A stretch of DNA of 64,000 bases from Symbiodinium natans. Taxonomy: Eukaryota; Sar; Dinophyceae; Suessiales; Symbiodiniaceae. Of the stretch, positions 60,087-64,000 are shown one piece after another. The position numbers were made by a program, and so were the translations under genes. Positions within the stretch are counted from its first letter, which is position 1. Each line of letters begins with the position of its first letter. The notes under the pieces were generated by a model. It was not told where the DNA came from. It saw only the letters and a program-made list of their open reading frames with translations, and made no database searches. The DNA lies in the NCBI GenBank assembly GCA_905221605.1, contig CAJNDS010002188.1, positions 184,001-248,000 of the forward strand, written 5' to 3'.

Positions 60087-61210
60087 CTTGTCAGTGCATA
60101 ATGAGGGCATCCGCATGGATATTTCAGAAGCCTTCAAGGATCCTCGAGTCTTCAGGGGCTCTTTGGAGGCCCTTAAGGGACGACTTCCTAGCAGCTCAGA
60201 CGGCGCCTTGTGCACAACAGGTTGACCTGCGGGAAGTTTCTGCGATAGCGCGCGCAGGATTCAGGATCCATCTCCACGGCCACACCTGCAGGCCGAGACT
60301 GACGTCGAGCAGAGCATCCACATCTCCGTCATGTCATGCCATTAACAGTACTGACGTGATCTCCCCCAAAAAGACCAGACTAACACTTGGACTGGCATCG
60401 GTTGCCCACTGCGCGTGCACTACAGCTAACTCGTTGTGTTGACGGTTTCTGCATACCATTCGAGGCTTGTTAGGTTTTTGCACGTTCTGGGTCTGTCTGG
60501 AGTTGTGAACACCCACCTCTAGCACCATTGCGGGTAAAGGAAAACAGCGGATCCGACCATATGCCATCCGCTGCACCCAGGTTGAGGAAGTATCCATAGA
60601 TCCTGCAAGAAGCTGTTGCAAGCAGAAGGGGCTCTATACCACTGTCAACATCGTGTTATACCCTGACAAATCCTAAAAACCCTAGACCCCGAGGAGCCCA
60701 AAGCTACCCAGTAAAGGATTACAGTGCCAACCATGGCTCGGTATGCCCGCCAAGATCAGCTGGACTCCGACACTCTCAAAGTCGCCGAGCAAGTCGGCCA
60801 CGTTGCCTCAGTTCTGTCAGACGCTCCTCCAAGATCGTGTGCGACGCGGGCTGCCGGGAACTTTCTTGAAGCTTCCATACTTACAAATCCACTAGTATCC
60901 CCTTAACTTAATTCACATGCACTTATACCCCAAAACAAATTCTGATATACTTACACACATACACATTATATATATATGTATACATACATGTAGTTCTACA
61001 GATAATCTGCCCGACATATCTCGACAGCACAGGACCCCATGTCAGAACCCCGCGGCTGCCGCTGCGCCAGGCCGAAGACCGAAGCGACCCACTGCAGTGG
61101 GCCTGGCGTCGGCTGGCTGGTTCTTCGTAGGGGATGAGGAAATGAGGTACCCTAATGGAATCCTTTAAAGGGTATATATATATGTGTGTATATATATATG
61201 TATGTATATA
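60087..61210. other. No gene recognised
   Basis: Short open frames only. A CCCTAAA-like word group lies near 60672-60690 and TA microsatellites at 60966-60990 and 61173-61210. Segment 61128-61180 (gatgaggaaatgaggtaccc, then ataatcc-like words) is a relative of one arm of the element at 61212. Confidence 0.5.
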
Positions 61211-61211
61211 T

Positions 61212-61303
61212 CTTAGTAGGGACTGAGGGATTAAGGTACCCTATATAATCCTTTGAAGGAGATATATGTATAGGGCGCTAATTCCCTCATTCCCTACTAA
61301 GGA
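61212..61303. mobile_element. MITE-like element (TTAGTAGGGA family)
   Basis: Ends cttagtagggactgagggat and attccctcattccctactaa, continuing gg, are inverted repeats of about 25 bp with few mismatches. The body has gtaccctatataatcc. It belongs with 58945-59054 and with the solo end at 57290. The termini may be flanked by TA. Confidence 0.8.
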
Positions 61304-61339
61304 CCTGGGGGGTCGGTCTCTTTAAGGCCCGTTGAACCG

Positions 61340-61690
61340 ATGACTTTGAAGGTACCTTCTTCTTTATGGTTACTACGAGAATTAGTACTATAGAATTCGT
61401 AATATGACTAGAACTTCCATCAAGGTAGGTACCTTCTTTATGGCTTTTACTAGTATTACTATTGTAATGGTCATTGACGTACTTTCTTCGCATGGCGATT
61501 ACTAGCATTATGATTATTATTATTACTATAATAATTGCAGTTGAGGTACTGCCTTCGTATGGCTACTCCTAGTTTTAGTATTACTATAATGGCCATTAAG
61601 GTACTTTCTTCGTATGGCTACTACTATCATTATAATTACTGCAGTTGCAACTGAGGTGCTTTCTCCTTATGGATGTTACTAGTATTTTTC
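61340..61690. repeat. Tandem repeat with a unit of about 70-85 bp, five copies
   Basis: The unit carries gaggtactttcttcgtatgg, ctactactagtattacta and taatggccatt. Copies are diverged, and the second and third include ATT trinucleotide expansions. Confidence 0.8.
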
Positions 61691-61699
61691 TTACTTACC

Positions 61700-62290
61700 T
61701 CTGAGTCTTACTCAAAACTTGGCAGTACTACTATGATTGCTATTGTTCTGCTTCTTGCAGCTTTTGTTTAAGTCTGCGTGGCCACCACTTGACAAAACAA
61801 AAGATTAGTCCGCCCCCCTCGGTGGGTGGAATGAAGAGGTTGTTTCCCCGATGTAGTATGGGGGTTCACCATTATGCCACGCTTCCCCTTCTATTGCTTA
61901 GGGGTTGCCCGGAAGAATGCAAAGTTTCGGGGTCGAGGACCCTGACCCAGCGAAGGTATGTCCTGGAGTCCTAAGGCCTAGAACTCAACATTCTCATTCG
62001 TTCTCTGTACCGTGGCTGCATCCAGATTCATCGGCAAAAATTAAGAAACGGTCCGCGCAAAACAAAAGACACAAAACAATGGTTCAAGGACGTAATCCGC
62101 GAGCATCCTGGAATAGTTCGGGTGATCGGAGGCCCCCCCCCTCCCCTCCCAAAAGCGCCCGCAAAGGCTGCCAGCAATGAACCACATCAAAAGCCCAACG
62201 GCAAGTCATCAACGACCTGGTCCCCACGTCTAGGAAAACAAGATACACTACTTTGCGATCCGAGGGTGGGCAAGAGTAGGTTTGAGAGGT
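61700..62290. other. No gene recognised
   Basis: Short open frames only. A C homopolymer lies near 62132. Confidence 0.5.
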
Positions 62291-62307
62291 TTAGGGGGGC
62301 TTGGTTG

Positions 62308-62402
62308 GTTCTAGGTTTAGGGTTTAGGGGGTAGGGTTTAGGGTTTAGTCGCTCAGTCTCGCACAAGGCCGGCAAGGGTTTAGGGTTTTAGGGTTTAGGG
62401 GA
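62308..62402 (+). repeat. TTTAGGG tracts
   Basis: Two groups of TTTAGGG words (62308-62348 and 62376-62402), separated by about 25 bp of other sequence. Confidence 0.85.
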
Positions 62403-64000
62403 GGCGAACCCATGGATCGACAGCTTGTTGATCCTTCACAGGACGGGCCCTCCAAGACTAGCCGAGCCTGGCCATACCGGCTGGCTAAGCGGCGCCCTGA
62501 GCTTTCGCTACACGGGCACCAGGCGCGTTTGTGTTTGTTTAAGCTTCAGGGGAAGCACTGCAAGCTCTCACTTCTGCGGTCCTATGGAGTCCTTTTCCCA
62601 TAAGTATCACTCAGGCCTTATTATCCATAGTTAGGCTGGGGGGCTGGGGTTGGTGTAGCCACCCAAGTGGACTCCTAACTGGAAGCAGCTATAGTGTCAT
62701 TTCGTGTGCGTGTGCAATGACAACCTGACCTATTTTTCCGGGCATGCTCGTCCGCCCTGTGCCAGTCCACACCCATACCAGGATGGGCAATTAGGCCCTA
62801 GAATCCCTAAAACCCGATGAAGGGCCTTTTTTAAGGGGTTATAGGGTATAATAGCCCGTCCGGGTACTCTGAGGTGCAGGCGCTGCAGGTTCTCCAACCA
62901 CCAGGGCGGTTGCCAAGCCAAAGGGTGGCTGCAGAAGCGTTGCACAAGCTTCTGGATATCGTCATGCGTCTCGGCACCTGCTGGGTTCTCTCAATGAGGG
63001 TTTTTTATATTTGGGGTAGGCATGGGTAGGCCCTCGCACACCAGGCCTTGGGCCAAACATCATGAGCGTCAGCCGCGGGCCCTCTCACATCAGTATGAGC
63101 ATCAGCCACGCGGGCTCTCACATCAGGCCCGCCCCAGGCCAAGCATCACGAACATCAGCCGCGGGCTCTCACATCAGGCCATATCAGGCCCGACCCGAAC
63201 TGCCTATACATGCCAGGGAGCGACTTGGACAAAACTGCGGACGGCGGGGGCGGTGGGGGGGGGGGGTTGGGGGGGGCATGTGGGCATGTTCGGACCTGGA
63301 TACTCGATGAAAGAGTTGATGCCCACCGAACGCCGGTGGACTTCAATGTATCCTGGGGCAAGATAGTCAAGTGGTTGCAAAACGATAGAGGGGCCCTTCC
63401 GTAAGGAAGGCTCGCTACTTTCAAAGCTAGACCTGGAACGGTGTACTTGCCTGCTTTAAACAGCACCTTGCGGACGTTAGACGTTACCAGGAACATCGGT
63501 CACATGAGGCACATGAGAGAGCTGAAGGGATTGTGGCCAGAAGCTGTTCAACTTTTCAGCGCTGATTTTCAGTTTTCAGCCCACAAGGACATCACAGTAG
63601 TTGCAGCAGAGTAGTGCGCACGAGGTTTTCCAGGCAAGGGCCCCTTGAAAACACCTTTCTGGTGGCAGGAGGTTTCATCGCATGACGTCTTTTGTGCCGA
63701 GAATCTGCATGGGTTCACGTACCCTGAGAAAAGGATGTTCCCAGCGGCCAGGGCCACCTCGATTCACACCAACAGGGGTTTCGCGACTTGGCTTGAGATG
63801 TGGCTGATGAAGGCGGGTTGAAGATTCAACTTGAGCAATACGAATACGATCCCCAGACTATCTGCGTGACAAACTGCTTCCTTGCTAGTTGCACGCACAG
63901 AAGGAAAGCGTACTACACAACACTCTACACAAATGGCACCAGGTCGATGACGGAATGCAACAGGTCATTTTCACCGGAAGTGATACTGAGTCTCTACATC
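62403..64000. other. No gene recognised; short tandem repeat and G run
   Basis: At 63040-63190 the words catcagccgcgggctctcac and atcaggcc recur about four times (unit 36-60 bp). A G homopolymer stretch lies at about 63246-63279. Open frames at 62412-62634 and 63022-63366 have no domain and the latter is repeat-derived. Confidence 0.5.

Overview
The window looks like nuclear DNA of a dinoflagellate, most likely a symbiodiniacean-type genome. I infer this from several things seen together. Introns with GA or GC donors and AG acceptors followed by G are common, as reported for dinoflagellates. Plant-type TTTAGGG/CCCTAAA repeats are scattered through the interior. There is a non-LTR retroelement with a GEACHPGP...NPTGL start. 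Ankyrin and armadillo repeat genes are rich, and introns are long and packed with repeats. No bacterial-style operons, tRNA or rRNA genes were recognised.

Layout. 1-5.1 kb: a decayed LINE-type retrotransposon (endonuclease, reverse transcriptase, CCHC knuckle, RNase H) with about five frameshifts, followed by degenerate TTTAGGG repeats. 5.3-6.7 kb: no confident gene. 6734-6833: a 100-N assembly gap, followed by about 2.1 kb of strikingly AT-rich DNA unlike the rest. 8.9-12.57 kb: a 1.54-1.56 kb tandem repeat whose units carry CCCTAAA and TTTAGGG tracts facing each other. 13.1-17.8 kb (minus): a GGDEF-like domain fused to armadillo repeats, with 22 virtually identical 123-bp units and three identical 10-bp frameshifting insertions. 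18-22.5 kb: repeats and a minisatellite inside inverted repeats.

22.5-45.0 kb (minus) is one very large gene. I reconstruct 21 exons that join in frame to 974 residues: signal peptide, 14 ankyrin repeats and a multi-pass membrane region. Eight internal exons encode exactly one ankyrin repeat each; six of these are exactly 99 bp and phase 0. Fourteen of the 20 introns have GA donors. The introns hold satellites, minisatellites and a 0.5-kb palindrome.

48.9-50.2 kb (minus): part of a PPPDE/DeSI-type cysteine peptidase gene. 51.7-54.5 kb (minus): a predicted transmembrane protein with a Cys-rich ectodomain and two tandem PARP catalytic domains, both with H-Y-E triads. 57.9-60.1 kb (minus): exons of an unrecognised protein with a VDVDSYDC motif. 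The remainder (54.5-64 kb) holds small inverted-repeat elements, minisatellites, microsatellites and TTTAGGG tracts.

The genes do not form an evident pathway. The shared theme is tandem repetition, of protein repeats, exons, introns and non-coding units, together with unusual splice borders. All exon models are by eye and need transcript evidence.
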